NCBI RefSeq assembly: GCF_900602065.1
Contig: NZ_UWFN01000095.1
Location: 310,001-374,000, forward strand
Direction: 5' to 3'
Length of the DNA stretch: 64,000 nucleotides
Source of the DNA: Pseudomonas viridiflava
GTDB lineage: Bacteria > Pseudomonadota > Gammaproteobacteria > Pseudomonadales > Pseudomonadaceae
Positions 39,384 through 49,260 of the stretch are shown piece by piece (position 1 is the stretch's first letter; each line of letters begins with the position of its first letter). The notes below the pieces were generated by a model. The model was not told where the DNA came from and did not search any database. It saw nothing but the letters and a program-made list of their open reading frames with translations. Both the position numbers and the translations under genes were made by a program.

Positions 39384-39399
39384 AGCAAGTGGCGTGCCA
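39384..39399 (-). promoter_or_regulatory. Perfect sigma-54 promoter of livK
   Basis: The minus strand reads TGGCACGCCACTTGCT, an exact match to TGGCACG-N4-TTGCW. Transcription should begin near 39373, 44 bp before the livK ATG. An enhancer-binding protein must therefore activate this operon. Confidence 0.85.
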
Positions 39400-39472
39400 T
39401 TCGTTTTTTATTCTGATGAAACTCATGAACTTGTTGCGTTCAGCCCAGCTAGAGCCTTTGCCCAAAGGGCAT

Positions 39473-39569
39473 GCAACCCTCTACATCAAGCGATGTGCAA
39501 CCTTTAAGCAAAAAGGTGCAACCACTGGCAAAATAAGTAGCAACCTACGCATCCAGCCACGTACAACCC
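39473..39569 (-). promoter_or_regulatory. Five phased GGTTGC/GGTTGT direct repeats upstream of livK
   Basis: On the minus strand GGTTGC occurs at 39478, 39502, 39523 and 39546 and GGTTGT at 39569 (5' ends), i.e. steps of 24, 21, 23 and 23 bp, about two helical turns. The array lies about 100-196 bp upstream of the predicted start, where sigma-54 enhancers normally sit. The repeats are not NtrC palindromes. The binding protein is unknown. Confidence 0.65.
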
Positions 39570-39803
39570 TGCTGTAACAGCATGCGTCACCGAACTGCAC
39601 ACACCCGGTGCGTTGGCGCTACGGGACGCACCATATGAGGTTAGTGGAGGTTTTGCGACTTGAGTAGTTTCGCCAACAACACTTTACAACGGCGGGCAGC
39701 GCTCCGTTTTAGCTGGGAGAGCGGTATTTGCGCCGACGAAAATTTAGCGAATGTACCGACGCCCTCCCGGCTGAAGCCGGTCCTACGAGATTACGCAGCC
39801 CCC

Positions 39804-39893
39804 GTGGGAGCGAATTTATTCGCGAAGACTGCCTGACAGACGAAAAATTTCTATCGAATATACAGGCCCCTTCGCGAATAAATTCGCTCCCAC
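39804..39893. repeat. REP pair, GAATTTATTCGCGAA variant
   Basis: Arms GTGGGAGCGAATTTATTCGC and complement; both arms carry the same C-to-T change relative to the main family, so pairing is kept. A short CCCGGCTGAAGCCGG hairpin lies before it at about 39766. The rest of 39570-39969 shows no gene. Confidence 0.88.
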
Positions 39894-39969
39894 AGAGTAC
39901 TCATTCACCTGTTGAAGCCGGCGGGGCAGTCGAGATAGATGCCACCCGCCCGCGCCAGCCGAACAGACA

Positions 39970-41460
39970 TCAATCGAACGTAATGCCCTGCGCCAGTGGC
40001 AGTTCCAGCGAGTAATTCACGGTCGCGGTCTGGCGACGCATGTAGCCGCGCCACGAATCGGAACCGGACTCGCGACCGCCGCCGGTCTCTTTTTCGCCAC
40101 CGAACGCGCCACCGATTTCCGCGCCGCTTGGGCCGATGTTGACGTTGGCAATCCCGCAGTCACTGCCCAGCGCCGACATGAACTGCTCGGCTTCGCGCAC
40201 ATCCGTGGTGAAAATGCACGACGACAAGCCCTGTGGCACAGCGTTGTTCAAACGCAGTGCTTCGTTGAAATCTTCATAACCCACGACGTACAGAATCGGC
40301 GCGAAGGTTTCGGTGCAGACCACGTCGCTCTGCTCTGGCATCTCAACGATGGCCGGAGAAACGTAGTAGCCGTTCGGGAATTTATCTTCCAGTTGGCGCT
40401 TGCCGCCAAACACCTTGCCGCCTTCGCTCGTTGCCTGCGCCAGCGCATCCTGCATCGCCTGATAGCTATGTTTGTCGATCAACGGACCGATCAGATTGCC
40501 TTCCAGCGGGTGGCCAATACGGATTTTTTCGTAGGCAGTTTTCAGACGCGAGACGATCTCGGCCTTCACCGACTCATGAGCGATCAGGCGACGCAGGCTC
40601 GTGCAGCGCTGTCCGGCAGTACCCACGGCACTGAACAGGATGGCGCGTACGGCCAGATCCAGGTCAGCTGTCGGGCTGAGGATCATGGCGTTGTTACCGC
40701 CCAGTTCGAGGATGCTGCGAGCGAAACGGGCGGCCACTTTCGGAGCCACTTCACGCCCCATTCGGGTGCTTCCGGTTGCACTGATCAGAGCCACACGCGG
40801 ATCATCGACCAGCGCTTCACCCGCATCACGACCACCGATGATCACTTGAGCCAGATACTCCGGCGCATCGGCAAAGTCAGCCGCGACCTTGTCGAACAGC
40901 GCCTGGCAGGCCAAGCCGGTCAACGGTGTTTTTTCCGAGGGTTTCCAGATCACCGAGTTGCCGCACACCAGCGCCAGCGCGGTGTTCCACGACCAGACTG
41001 CGACCGGGAAGTTGAATGCGCTGATCACACCGACCACACCCAGCGGATGCCAGGTTTCACGCATGTGGTGACCAGGACGCTCAGAGGCGATGGTCAAGCC
41101 GTACAACTGGCGGGACAAGCCGACAGCGAAGTCGCAGATGTCGATCATCTCCTGCACTTCACCCAGACCTTCCTGCGTAATCTTGCCAGCCTCCCAGGAG
41201 ACCAGCTCGCCCAGATCAGCCTTGTGCTTGCGCAGCGCTTCGCCGAACAGGCGGATCAACTCGCCGCGACGTGGAGCCGGCACTTTGCGCCAGGCCTGGA
41301 ACGCTGCATCGGCGCGCGTAACCTGCTGCTCGACCTCGGCAGCGCCTTCCCAGCTCACTGCGCCGATGCGACTGCCATCAATGGGGGTATGAACAGGCTG
41401 GTCGCCCTTTTGATATTTCGCGGGGTCGACACCGAGGCGGTTTAGCAGGTCGGTAAGCAT
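39970..41460 (-). CDS. amaB: Alpha-aminoadipate semialdehyde dehydrogenase (ALDH7/antiquitin type)
   Basis: An NAD-dependent aldehyde dehydrogenase of 496 residues, with N150 (SAFNFPVAVW), general base E252 (LELGGNN) and nucleophile C286 (TAGQRCTSLRR). The whole sequence follows the ALDH7 family, which oxidises 2-aminoadipate 6-semialdehyde in L-lysine catabolism via pipecolate (AmaB in P. putida). A divergent LysR gene accompanies it, as in that species. The amaA partner is not here. Confidence 0.9.
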   Translation of the reverse strand: MLTDLLNRLGVDPAKYQKGDQPVHTPIDGSRIGAVSWEGAAEVEQQVTRADAAFQAWRKVPAPRRGELIRLFGEALRKHKADLGELVSWEAGKITQEGLGEVQEMIDICDFAVGLSRQLYGLTIASERPGHHMRETWHPLGVVGVISAFNFPVAVWSWNTALALVCGNSVIWKPSEKTPLTGLACQALFDKVAADFADAPEYLAQVIIGGRDAGEALVDDPRVALISATGSTRMGREVAPKVAARFARSILELGGNNAMILSPTADLDLAVRAILFSAVGTAGQRCTSLRRLIAHESVKAEIVSRLKTAYEKIRIGHPLEGNLIGPLIDKHSYQAMQDALAQATSEGGKVFGGKRQLEDKFPNGYYVSPAIVEMPEQSDVVCTETFAPILYVVGYEDFNEALRLNNAVPQGLSSCIFTTDVREAEQFMSALGSDCGIANVNIGPSGAEIGGAFGGEKETGGGRESGSDSWRGYMRRQTATVNYSLELPLAQGITFD

Positions 41461-41581
41461 GTTCTCTCCTGAATTCGGGAATGCTGAAATAACGGTAAAT
41501 CTTCAGGCTCTAGTAATAACTGGCCTTAACGCCATCAACAAACGACCATTAGGCGAGATATCATTCCTTTTATTCATGCTC

Positions 41582-41603
41582 CCAGAGATGGAGCCGCCTC
41601 TGG
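41582..41603. promoter_or_regulatory. Inverted repeat before the LysR gene
   Basis: CCAGAG-N10-CTCTGG lies 20-41 bp upstream of the regulator start, inside the 162-bp divergent amaB/LysR region. It could be a self-regulatory LysR site; this is only a positional argument. Confidence 0.35.
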
Positions 41604-41622
41604 ATCGAAAAAGGCCCGAACA

Positions 41623-42519
41623 ATGCTCAACAGACGTCACCTGCCATCGATTACAGCGCTGCAATGCTTCGAAGCGGTCACCCGGCATTTGAGCTTTACC
41701 CGTGCCGCTGAAGAGCTGAACCTCACGCAAAGTGCGGTCAGCAAGCAAGTGGCGCAGCTAGAGGAATTGGTCCAGCACTTGCTCTTTCGCCGGGTGCGTC
41801 GCCGCTTGCAACTGACCCCGGCCGGCGCGTTGTACCTGGGCGAAGTGCGCAAGATTCTCAGCCAGATGGAGATGTCCACGCACTTCCTGCGCTCCTACGG
41901 CGGCGAGACCGAGGTGCTGCGGGTTTCCACCCCCTCGACTTTCGGCGCCCGTTGGCTGGTGCCGCGCCTCAAAGGCTGGCGCCTGCGTCATCCGCATATC
42001 CACCTGGATGTGGTCAACGAGCAGGAAACTGATGACCTGATTCAAAGCCGCTGCGATTTCACGTTTTACTTCGGCCAGGGCGCACGGCCGGGCGCAGAGA
42101 GTATTCGGTTGTTTGGTGAAGAATTGGTGCCAGTCTGCGCACCGGGCGCACTACCCGCCACACCGTTTACCGAGCCGACGCAATTGGCCGATCTGGTCCT
42201 GCTGCAAAACGCCAATCGCCCGCAAGGCTGGCATGACTGGTTCGACAGTCAGGGTTATCACACCGAACACAGCTACCACGGCCCACGCTTTGAAACGTTC
42301 TACATGTGCATTCGCGCAGCGCAGGTTGGCTGCGGCGTCGCCCTGCTGCCGCGCTTTCTGGTGGAAGAAGAACTGGCCGACGGCAAGCTGGTCATCCCAT
42401 GGCAACACGCCTTGCCAAGCAGCGACGCGTATTACATGGCCTACCCGGAACACGCCGCAGAAGTGCCGAAAATCAGGGATTTTGCCCAGTGGATGCTGGA
42501 GCAGCTAGAGGCGGAATAA
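41623..42519 (+). CDS. LysR-family regulator (GcvA-like), divergent from amaB
   Basis: A 298-residue LysR protein: winged HTH with LSFTRAAEELNLTQSAVSKQVAQLE (residues ~25-50) and an effector-binding domain of the GcvA/AmpR group (STFGARWLVPRLKGW). Its position suggests that it controls amaB and lysine breakdown. Self-regulation is likely from the shared promoter region. Confidence 0.88.
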   Translation: MLNRRHLPSITALQCFEAVTRHLSFTRAAEELNLTQSAVSKQVAQLEELVQHLLFRRVRRRLQLTPAGALYLGEVRKILSQMEMSTHFLRSYGGETEVLRVSTPSTFGARWLVPRLKGWRLRHPHIHLDVVNEQETDDLIQSRCDFTFYFGQGARPGAESIRLFGEELVPVCAPGALPATPFTEPTQLADLVLLQNANRPQGWHDWFDSQGYHTEHSYHGPRFETFYMCIRAAQVGCGVALLPRFLVEEELADGKLVIPWQHALPSSDAYYMAYPEHAAEVPKIRDFAQWMLEQLEAE

Positions 42520-42585
42520 ACGCGGTTTCGCTAGAAGATCGCCCAGCGCTCCTGACACAGCGCTTTCTTGCGGCAAAATTTTTAT

Positions 42586-42658
42586 CTGTAGGAGCTGCCG
42601 AAGGCTGCGATGGCGGTATGTCATAAGAAATGCTTCGCAGCCTGCGGCAGCTCCACAG
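42586..42658. repeat. REP pair upstream of the GT-C-like gene
   Basis: GCTGCCGAAGGCTGCGA family; the right arm has lost one base (GGCAGCTCCACAG). The remaining 250 bp to 42908 show no gene or clear promoter. Confidence 0.85.
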
Positions 42659-42908
42659 AAAGCACATTTCAATTCAGTGATTTGCATTTTGTTTGATCGA
42701 AGTGAGCGATCTCGCCTGAACCTCTGCAATCCCCACCAAATCCTGACGCCAGCATTACGGCTGCTTCCACCAGCCAAATAGTTTTTTATAGCTGTGTGCC
42801 AACCCGCGTTAAACCTATATTCCAGCAACCCTGGGTAGAAGCCTTCGCGCCTGCGTGTCGATCGCTACGTCGTTTCCCTGACTTGGTCCCCTGACAGGTT
42901 ATGACGCT

Positions 42909-44426
42909 ATGGCGACAGCTAACATTGCAAGCGCGAGAGCATGGTCCTGGCTGACCGACCAACAGTTGACGGCACTGCTGCTACTGCCCGTGGCACTGCT
43001 CACGCTGATCATCATGATCAACAACCACGGCATGTTTATTTACACGCTGGATGACCCGTACATCCACATTGCTCTGGCCAAGCAGATATTCAGCGGTCAT
43101 TACGGCATTAACGCCTCAGAGTTTTCGGCACCTTCCTCCAGCATCTTATGGCCGTTCATCCTTGCCCCGTTTGCGATGTTCGGCGATGCAATGGCCTATG
43201 CGCCGTTCGCCTTGAACCTGATCTTCGCGTACCTGACGCTTTCACTGTTCAGCAAAGTGCTGGTGGACATCAGTCCGCTCAGCAAGCTGATTATCCTGGG
43301 CGGTTTCTGCTTGGCGACCAACTTCTACGGGCTGATTTTTACCGGGATGGAGCACTCGCTGCAGATCTACCTCGTGAGCCTGATTGCGTGCGGCGTGTTG
43401 AACAAAGAGTTCGGTGCCATCGCCGCTCCCCCCAAAACGGTTTACCTTGCGTTGATACTGCTGCCACTGACCCGTTATGAAGGGCTCGCGGTATCGATCC
43501 CAGTCCTGGCGTATCTGTTTTATCTAGGCGAGCGCCGGACAGCGGTGATCAGCACGGCAATCATGCTGGCTCTGGTGATCGGGTTTTCACTGTTTCTCAA
43601 TCATCTTGGCCTTGGCTACATTCCCTCCTCCGTGATTGCCAAGACCAATATGGCCGGGCTGCCTGCGCTGATTTTCAACATCATCAGCCAGAGCGACAAA
43701 TATGGCTGGGTCATCCTCGCCCAGCTGTTTATCTGCGTGCTGTACTTCGACAGAAAGCCGCTGATTCTGATGCTGATCAGCGTGACAGTGCTGCACACGA
43801 TGTTCGGTCGATGGGGCTGGTTCGGGCGCTACGAAGTGTATTGGCTGGTCTTCGTCGGGGTGTTCGTATTGCACGCTTGCCGCTCGTGCATGCGCGAACG
43901 CCACATGGCAGCACTGTTCGCCATGCTACCGGTAGCTTTTGCGACGCTGGTCAACTCCACGCTAAGCGTGCCGCTGGCCTCTGCCGCCATCTACAACCAG
44001 CAATATTCCACCTCAATGATCGTCCATGACCTGCATGAGCCGGTTGCTGTAAACGACCTAGGGCTAGTGGCGCTGCACGGCGATCAGTACATACTCGATC
44101 TGTGGGGGCTGGGCAGCATCCAGGCACTGAACTACCGCAAGACTGAAACCGGCGTGGACTGGATGACCGCGCTGATGAAAGAGAAAGGCGTTCATTACGC
44201 GTTTGTCTACGCAGAATGGTTTCCCGAAATCCCCAAGAACTGGATTGAAGTGGCGGAAATGAGGCTGACCATTCCCAAATCCTCCACGGCTTCGAAAAGC
44301 GTTTTCTATTATGCGACGGACGACGAATCAGCCAAAAAGCTCAAGACGGTCATGGAGCGGTTTCGCGATCAGACGCCCAATGGCAAATTCACCCTGAATT
44401 TTCCGGTGGTTGCGGCGGTGCACTGA
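42909..44426 (+). CDS. Polytopic membrane protein, GT-C glycosyltransferase-like
   Basis: A 505-residue protein with roughly ten to twelve membrane helices and a ~100-residue soluble C-terminal part. The first external loop has LDDPYIHIALAKQIFSGHYG, like the DD-type catalytic loop of GT-C enzymes that use lipid-linked sugars. It stands alone, without polysaccharide genes around. The donor and acceptor are unknown; GT-C assignment is from the motif and topology only. Confidence 0.65.
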   Translation: MATANIASARAWSWLTDQQLTALLLLPVALLTLIIMINNHGMFIYTLDDPYIHIALAKQIFSGHYGINASEFSAPSSSILWPFILAPFAMFGDAMAYAPFALNLIFAYLTLSLFSKVLVDISPLSKLIILGGFCLATNFYGLIFTGMEHSLQIYLVSLIACGVLNKEFGAIAAPPKTVYLALILLPLTRYEGLAVSIPVLAYLFYLGERRTAVISTAIMLALVIGFSLFLNHLGLGYIPSSVIAKTNMAGLPALIFNIISQSDKYGWVILAQLFICVLYFDRKPLILMLISVTVLHTMFGRWGWFGRYEVYWLVFVGVFVLHACRSCMRERHMAALFAMLPVAFATLVNSTLSVPLASAAIYNQQYSTSMIVHDLHEPVAVNDLGLVALHGDQYILDLWGLGSIQALNYRKTETGVDWMTALMKEKGVHYAFVYAEWFPEIPKNWIEVAEMRLTIPKSSTASKSVFYYATDDESAKKLKTVMERFRDQTPNGKFTLNFPVVAAVH

Positions 44427-44486
44427 CATACGTTACCCATGAGTTGTAGGAACTGCCCCGGTGTTGTCTCGCGGCGAACATAGGAA

Positions 44487-44560
44487 CTGTAGGAGCTGTC
44501 GAAGGCTGCGATCGCGGTGTGTCAGGATAAATGCTTCGCAGCCTTCGGCAGCTCCTGCAG
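44487..44560. repeat. REP pair in the gap before pncB
   Basis: GCTGCCGAAGGCTGCGA family with minor changes. The 44561-44809 remainder holds a TTATG-N5-CATAA palindrome at 44695-44709 of unknown role and no supported gene. Confidence 0.85.
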
Positions 44561-44809
44561 GTTTTCGTGTTTCTGCAGCCGTTGACGGTGTTTACGACGG
44601 CGACGTTGCGATTTGGATGAATCGACGCCCCTCAGCCTTCAGCCGCCAACTCCCCCTACCAAAGAAAACTGCCCCTATCCCGCCTCGGCTGGCATTATGT
44701 CGGTCATAAAGCTCAATGGACGCTCGATGGCTCTGCCACGGGACGCCCGTGACTATCTGATTCATTTCGTTTGGCCGCGTCTGGCGGCCGGTCCTGCTGG
44801 AGCGACCCA

Positions 44810-46009
44810 ATGAGCGAGAGCGCTTTTTCCAATCGCATCGTGCAAAACCTGCTCGACACCGACCTGTACAAATTGAGCATGATGCAGGCGGTGTTGCACA
44901 ACTACCCCAACGTCGACGTTGAGTGGGAGTTTCGCTGCCGCAACGGTGAGGACCTGCGTCCCTATCTCGGTGAAATCCAGCACCAGATCAAGCAGCTCTG
45001 TGATTTATCACTGAGCGCCCAAGAGCTGAGTTTTCTGGAGCGGATCAACTTCATGAAGCCGGATTTCCTGCGGTTTCTCGGGCTGTTCCGTTTCAATACG
45101 CGATACGTGAAAACCACCATCGAAAATGATGAGCTGCGCATTCGCCTGCAGGGTCCATGGCTGCACGTGATCCTGTTTGAAGTCCCGGTACTGGCGATTG
45201 TCAGTGAAGTACGCAACCGCCATCGTCATCCTGAAATTTTGCTCAGCCAGGCTCGCGATCAGCTGTATCGCAAGTTCGACTGGCTGTCCGCCAATGCCGA
45301 CGCTGACGAACTGGCACAACTCAAAGTCGCAGACTTCGGCACCCGCCGACGCTTCTCTTACCGCGTTCAGGAAGAGGTCGTTGATGTCCTCAAGCGTGAC
45401 TTCCCAGGGCAGTTCGTCGGCACCAGCAATGTGCAACTGGCACGCAAATTCGACCTGAAACCGCTAGGCACCATGGCCCATGAATGGATCATGGCCCATC
45501 AGCAACTCGGTCCACGCCTGATCGACAGTCAAAGCGCCGCGCTTGATTGCTGGGTGCATGAATACCGGGGTCTGCTGGGTATTGCCCTGACTGACTGCAT
45601 CACCACCGATGCTTTCCTGCGGGATTTCGATCTGTATTTCGCCAAACTGTTTGATGGCCTGCGCCATGACTCCGGTGATCCGGTGAAGTGGGCCGAAAAA
45701 TGCATCACGCATTACCAGAAGCTCGGCATTGATCCGATGAGCAAGACGCTGGTGTTCTCCGACGGCCTGACGCTGCCCAAGGCGCTGGAAATATTTCGTG
45801 CGCTGCGCGGTCGTATCAATGTCAGCTTCGGCATCGGCACTAACCTGACCGCAGATATACCGGGCGTCGAACCCATGAGTATCGTCCTGAAAATGACCGC
45901 CTGTGCCGGACAGCCCGTTGCGAAAATCTCCGACGAGCCCGGCAAGACGCAATGCAAGGACCCCAATTTTGTCTCGTACCTGCGACATGTGTTCAAAGTG
46001 GCGGATTAA
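44810..46009 (+). CDS. pncB: Nicotinate phosphoribosyltransferase PncB
   Basis: Converts nicotinate and PRPP to nicotinate mononucleotide in NAD salvage. 399 residues from ATG 44810, where GGAGCGAC is well placed; a longer reading by 13 codons is rejected. Family motifs are [36 protein letters not shown] and [10 protein letters not shown]. nadE follows 46 bp later, so the pair runs the two ends of the salvage route. Confidence 0.97.
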   Translation: MSESAFSNRIVQNLLDTDLYKLSMMQAVLHNYPNVDVEWEFRCRNGEDLRPYLGEIQHQIKQLCDLSLSAQELSFLERINFMKPDFLRFLGLFRFNTRYVKTTIENDELRIRLQGPWLHVILFEVPVLAIVSEVRNRHRHPEILLSQARDQLYRKFDWLSANADADELAQLKVADFGTRRRFSYRVQEEVVDVLKRDFPGQFVGTSNVQLARKFDLKPLGTMAHEWIMAHQQLGPRLIDSQSAALDCWVHEYRGLLGIALTDCITTDAFLRDFDLYFAKLFDGLRHDSGDPVKWAEKCITHYQKLGIDPMSKTLVFSDGLTLPKALEIFRALRGRINVSFGIGTNLTADIPGVEPMSIVLKMTACAGQPVAKISDEPGKTQCKDPNFVSYLRHVFKVAD

Positions 46010-46055
46010 TCCGCAAACAGAATCCGTCGCCACCATCCTTAACAAGGAGTGAATC

Positions 46056-46883
46056 ATGCAAGCCGTACAGCTCCAGATCGCTGAGCAGCTCAAGGTGCAA
46101 CCGCCTTTCGCCGACGAAAACGCACTTCAGGCCGAGGTCGCCCGACGTATCGTTTTCATTCAGGACTGCCTGACCAACGCCCGCCTCAAGACGCTGGTTT
46201 TGGGTATCAGCGGCGGTGTGGATTCACTGACCGCCGGGCTGCTCGCTCAGCGCGCCGTTGAAGAGCTGCGCAGCAGCACCGGCGACGACAGCTACCGCTT
46301 CATTGCCGTGCGTCTGCCTTATCTCGTGCAACATGACGAGCATGAAGCTCAGGCTTCGGTTGACTTCATCAACCCGGACATTCGCCACACGGTCAACATC
46401 GGCGGCGCGGTCAAGGCAATGGCAAGCGAGATCAAGGCGTTCGAGGGGCAACATGCAAGCGCCGTGGACTTCGTACTGGGCAACACCAAGGCGCGCATGC
46501 GCATGGTTGCGCAGTACACCATCGCGGGCGCACATCAAGGCTTGGTGATTGGTACCGACCATGCAGCGGAAGCGGTAATGGGTTTCTTCACCAAATTCGG
46601 TGACGGTGCCTGCGATCTCGCGCCGCTGAGCGGGCTCGTCAAGAATCAGGTTCGGGCCATTGCCCGGCACTTCGGTGCGCCGGAATCGCTGGTCGAGAAA
46701 GTGCCGACTGCGGACCTGGAAGACTTGATGCCCGGTAAACCGGACGAAGCGTCACATGGCGTGACCTACGCCGAAATCGACGCCTTCCTGCATGGCGAGC
46801 CAGTCCGAGAGGAAGCGTTCAAGATCATCTGTGACACCTACGCCAAGACCCAGCACAAGCGGGAACTGCCGTATGCGCCTTGA
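46056..46883 (+). CDS. nadE: NH3-dependent NAD+ synthetase NadE
   Basis: Last step of NAD synthesis, amidating deamido-NAD with ammonia. 275 residues with the PP-loop [12 protein letters not shown] near residue 52 and the substrate loop [19 protein letters not shown]. No glutaminase domain, so it is the ammonia-dependent form. AAGGAGTG precedes the ATG. Confidence 0.97.
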   Translation: MQAVQLQIAEQLKVQPPFADENALQAEVARRIVFIQDCLTNARLKTLVLGISGGVDSLTAGLLAQRAVEELRSSTGDDSYRFIAVRLPYLVQHDEHEAQASVDFINPDIRHTVNIGGAVKAMASEIKAFEGQHASAVDFVLGNTKARMRMVAQYTIAGAHQGLVIGTDHAAEAVMGFFTKFGDGACDLAPLSGLVKNQVRAIARHFGAPESLVEKVPTADLEDLMPGKPDEASHGVTYAEIDAFLHGEPVREEAFKIICDTYAKTQHKRELPYAP

Positions 46884-46897
46884 TGTAGATTAGGTTC

Positions 46898-47077
46898 CTG
46901 TAGGAGTGAACTTGTTCGCGAAGCGTTTCACCTGACACATCGCCTCGCCAACAAGTTAGCTCCTATCAAACAGCATGCAATCTACTGGATTGAAATGCAT
47001 TTTCTGTAGGAGCTGCCGAAGGCTGCGAAGCGTTTCTCCTGATACACCGCGATCGCAGCCTTCGGCAGCTCCTACAG
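46898..47077. repeat. Two REP elements downstream of nadE
   Basis: 46898-46966 is a degenerate GTAGGAGTGAACTTGTTCGCG pair with many arm mismatches. 47004-47077 is a good GCTGCCGAAGGCTGCGA pair. Confidence 0.8.
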
Positions 47078-47136
47078 ATCCCATGTTTGCCGCGAGACAG
47101 CGCGGGGCCATGGACACCGGGGTGCGAAGGTAACGC

Positions 47137-47583
47137 TTACTTCAGCGTCACAGTGCCTTTCATCATGCTGATGTGGCCAGGGAACGAGCAGAAGAAACCG
47201 TACTTCTCGGCCGGATCCAGCTTCGACACATCAAACGTCACCGAATCCTTCTCACCGGCACCAATGATTTTGGTGTGGGCGATGATGCGTGCGTCGCCCT
47301 CCTTCAGGTAATCCTTGTCGATACCAGCGCCCAAGCCATCAGTGGCGATAGGCTGCATGTCCGACTCTTTGCTCAGCACCCAGTTATGGCCCATGACATT
47401 CTTTGGCAGGCTACCGGAGTGGGTCAGGTTTACCGTGAACGTCTTGCAGCTTTTATCGATTTCAACGGCCTTGGTGTTGAAGGACATCTGATCGGTGGAG
47501 TCGACAGTCGTACTGCACTCTGCCGCCAGCAACTGCCCGCTGGCCAATGTCAGCAGGGATACAGCAACAAGCTTGCGAATCAT
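47137..47583 (-). CDS. azu: Azurin (blue copper protein)
   Basis: Periplasmic type-1 copper electron carrier. The precursor has 148 residues with a 20-residue signal peptide (…GQLLA|AECS) and a 128-residue mature chain, the standard azurin length. Copper ligands are H46 (VMGHNW), C112, H117 (FFCSFPGH) and M121; the C3-C26 disulfide pair is present. I start at 47583 (TTGGAG upstream), not 23 codons earlier. No ANR box was recognised. Confidence 0.97.
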   Translation of the reverse strand: MIRKLVAVSLLTLASGQLLAAECSTTVDSTDQMSFNTKAVEIDKSCKTFTVNLTHSGSLPKNVMGHNWVLSKESDMQPIATDGLGAGIDKDYLKEGDARIIAHTKIIGAGEKDSVTFDVSKLDPAEKYGFFCSFPGHISMMKGTVTLK

Positions 47584-47770
47584 GGGGAATCTCCAAGGCT
47601 GGGTATTTTGTTTATTCCGGCAAAGACTGCCTGATATAACGCCAGGTTCCAATGACCTGCGTCAACAAGGCTCAGTGGCAGTTAGCTATCGAGGCCATCG
47701 AGACAATCAACGGGCCGTCTGTCATCCAACCGCGCAAGATGCCTCATCGCCATATTTCAGGAAGACCATC

Positions 47771-47860
47771 ATGCAGCTCAACAGCTTTTTCCGTAGCTTG
47801 CTCGCGGCTTATGCCTGTGGTGCCACCGGCAGCAGCGCTGAAGAATCAAACCAGGTTTAG
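47771..47860 (+). CDS. Possible tiny protein, 29 residues
   Basis: MQLNSFFRSLLAAYACGATG then SSAEESNQV. AGGAAG lies seven bases before the ATG. The N-terminal half is amphipathic, and a single Cys follows. It lies between azu and a conserved small gene. Only the RBS and composition support it. Confidence 0.4.
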   Translation: MQLNSFFRSLLAAYACGATGSSAEESNQV

Positions 47861-47989
47861 TGACGATTTAAATGATGAAAAGCGGGGCTCGAGAATTAGG
47901 GCTTTGGACCGGAGGACATACAACGCCGTGTGCCCGACGCCGTTCTCAGGCAGAATGGCGCCATTAACCGCCTAAACAGAGGATCGCCC

Positions 47990-48184
47990 ATGGCTAAACC
48001 TAACTATTCCTTCGCGAAGCGTCAGCGAGATCTGGCTAAAGAGCAGAAGAAAGAGGAAAAGCTTCAGCGCAAAAATGCTGCCCTGGCCGAAACCACAGCC
48101 GAAGGCGATGCCGAGACAACTGAAGCTACCGATGAAGCTGCGTCCGTAGAGCAAACGACTACTGACGACAAGCCAGCTAGCTGA
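47990..48184 (+). CDS. Conserved small charged protein, 64 residues
   Basis: MAKPNYSFAKRQRDLAKEQK begins a highly basic N-terminal half, followed by an acidic Thr/Glu/Ala tail. The N-terminal pattern is shared by many short proteobacterial proteins of unknown function. GAGGAT precedes the ATG. The strong charge polarity suggests disorder or nucleic-acid contact, without proof. Confidence 0.7.
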   Translation: MAKPNYSFAKRQRDLAKEQKKEEKLQRKNAALAETTAEGDAETTEATDEAASVEQTTTDDKPAS

Positions 48185-48263
48185 AGCAACACAGCGCGTC
48201 CGTTGGTCATCCGACGGACCGTAAGCGTTGCGAACGCTTTATCCCTGACAACCCGATATTTTC

Positions 48264-48354
48264 CTGTGGGAGCGAATTCATTCGCGAAGGGCGTCGACCA
48301 GAAACATATCAATGCCTGAAACACCGCTTTCGCGAATGAATTCGCTCCCACAGG
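48264..48354. repeat. REP pair, GAATTCATTCGCGAA family
   Basis: Intact arms with core GGGAGCGAATTCATTCGC between two convergent transcripts. Confidence 0.9.
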
Positions 48355-48366
48355 TGTGGATGTTCT

Positions 48367-49260
48367 TCACCCCTCAACCGGCATCACCGTCACCCGCACT
48401 TCCGGGTCGTGATTACCACCGCCCAGAATCACCCCGCGCAATGGCGAAACGTCTGAAAAATCCCGCCCCCAGGCCAGGCTGATGTGCTCCAGCGCAGGCT
48501 GCACATTGTTGGTGGGGTCAAAATCTACCCAGCCCAGCACCGGACAAAACACCGAAACCCAGGCATGGGAAGCATCTGCTCCAATCAGCCGCGGCTGCCC
48601 CGGTGGTGGCTGGGTCAGTAAATAACCACTGATATAGCGCGCCGACAAGCCACGCGAACGCAAACACGCGAGCATCAGGTGAGCAAAGTCCTGGCAGACA
48701 CCACGTCGGGATTCCAGCACTTCCACCAGTGGCGTCGCCACTTGCGTCGCTTCACCATCGAAAGTGAATTCAGTGAAGATTTTTTCCATCAGCGCCTGCA
48801 CGCACAGCATCAGCGGCTGGCTTGGCGCAAAACAATCCGCCGAAAACTCGATGAACGACTGTTTCAAGTGCACATAAGGCGACTCGAAACGATAGCGACA
48901 AGCTTCGAGGATATCCGCAGACATCGGCCTGGCGTTGTACGTCATGATGCTGCGAGTCATCTCCCACGCGGGCGAATGATTGAAGTTAAGCGGTGCACGC
49001 TCCAGAACCTCAACCCGCAGGCGAGCATTTACCTGGAGCTCATCATGAGGCCGCTCGAACGCCAGTCGCGTCAGCGGGTTGCCAAACACATCGAACTCAT
49101 CACGGCGAATAGTCGGAATCGGGCTGACCAGTAACTGCTGCTCGGAACAGCGCTGCCACGGATTAGCCCTTGGCCACAGGTGCGCCAACTGCTGCGCCAG
49201 AGAAACCGGGCTGTCGTATTTGTAATGTGTGTCATGAAAAATCTGGTAATGGGCACTCAT
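48367..49260 (-). CDS. Transglutaminase-like cysteine protease family protein
   Basis: A 297-residue protein with the bacterial transglutaminase N-terminal beta domain (YQIFHDTHYKYDSPVSLAQQ) and a transglutaminase-like core: C189 (RRGVCQDFAH), H232 (DASHAWV) and D248 (WVDFDPTNN). Cytoplasmic, no signal peptide. Its start overlaps the stop of the ATP-grasp gene (TGATG). Members probably hydrolyse or form amide bonds in peptides; the substrate is unknown. Confidence 0.9.
   Translation of the reverse strand: MSAHYQIFHDTHYKYDSPVSLAQQLAHLWPRANPWQRCSEQQLLVSPIPTIRRDEFDVFGNPLTRLAFERPHDELQVNARLRVEVLERAPLNFNHSPAWEMTRSIMTYNARPMSADILEACRYRFESPYVHLKQSFIEFSADCFAPSQPLMLCVQALMEKIFTEFTFDGEATQVATPLVEVLESRRGVCQDFAHLMLACLRSRGLSARYISGYLLTQPPPGQPRLIGADASHAWVSVFCPVLGWVDFDPTNNVQPALEHISLAWGRDFSDVSPLRGVILGGGNHDPEVRVTVMPVEG

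Noticed and set aside
39473..39569. CRISPR-like short repeats upstream of livK
   Set aside because: The repeat is only 6-7 bp and fits an enhancer array behind a sigma-54 promoter.
47584..47770. ANR/FNR box upstream of azurin
   Set aside because: No TTGAT-N4-ATCAA-like sequence was found in the upstream region.
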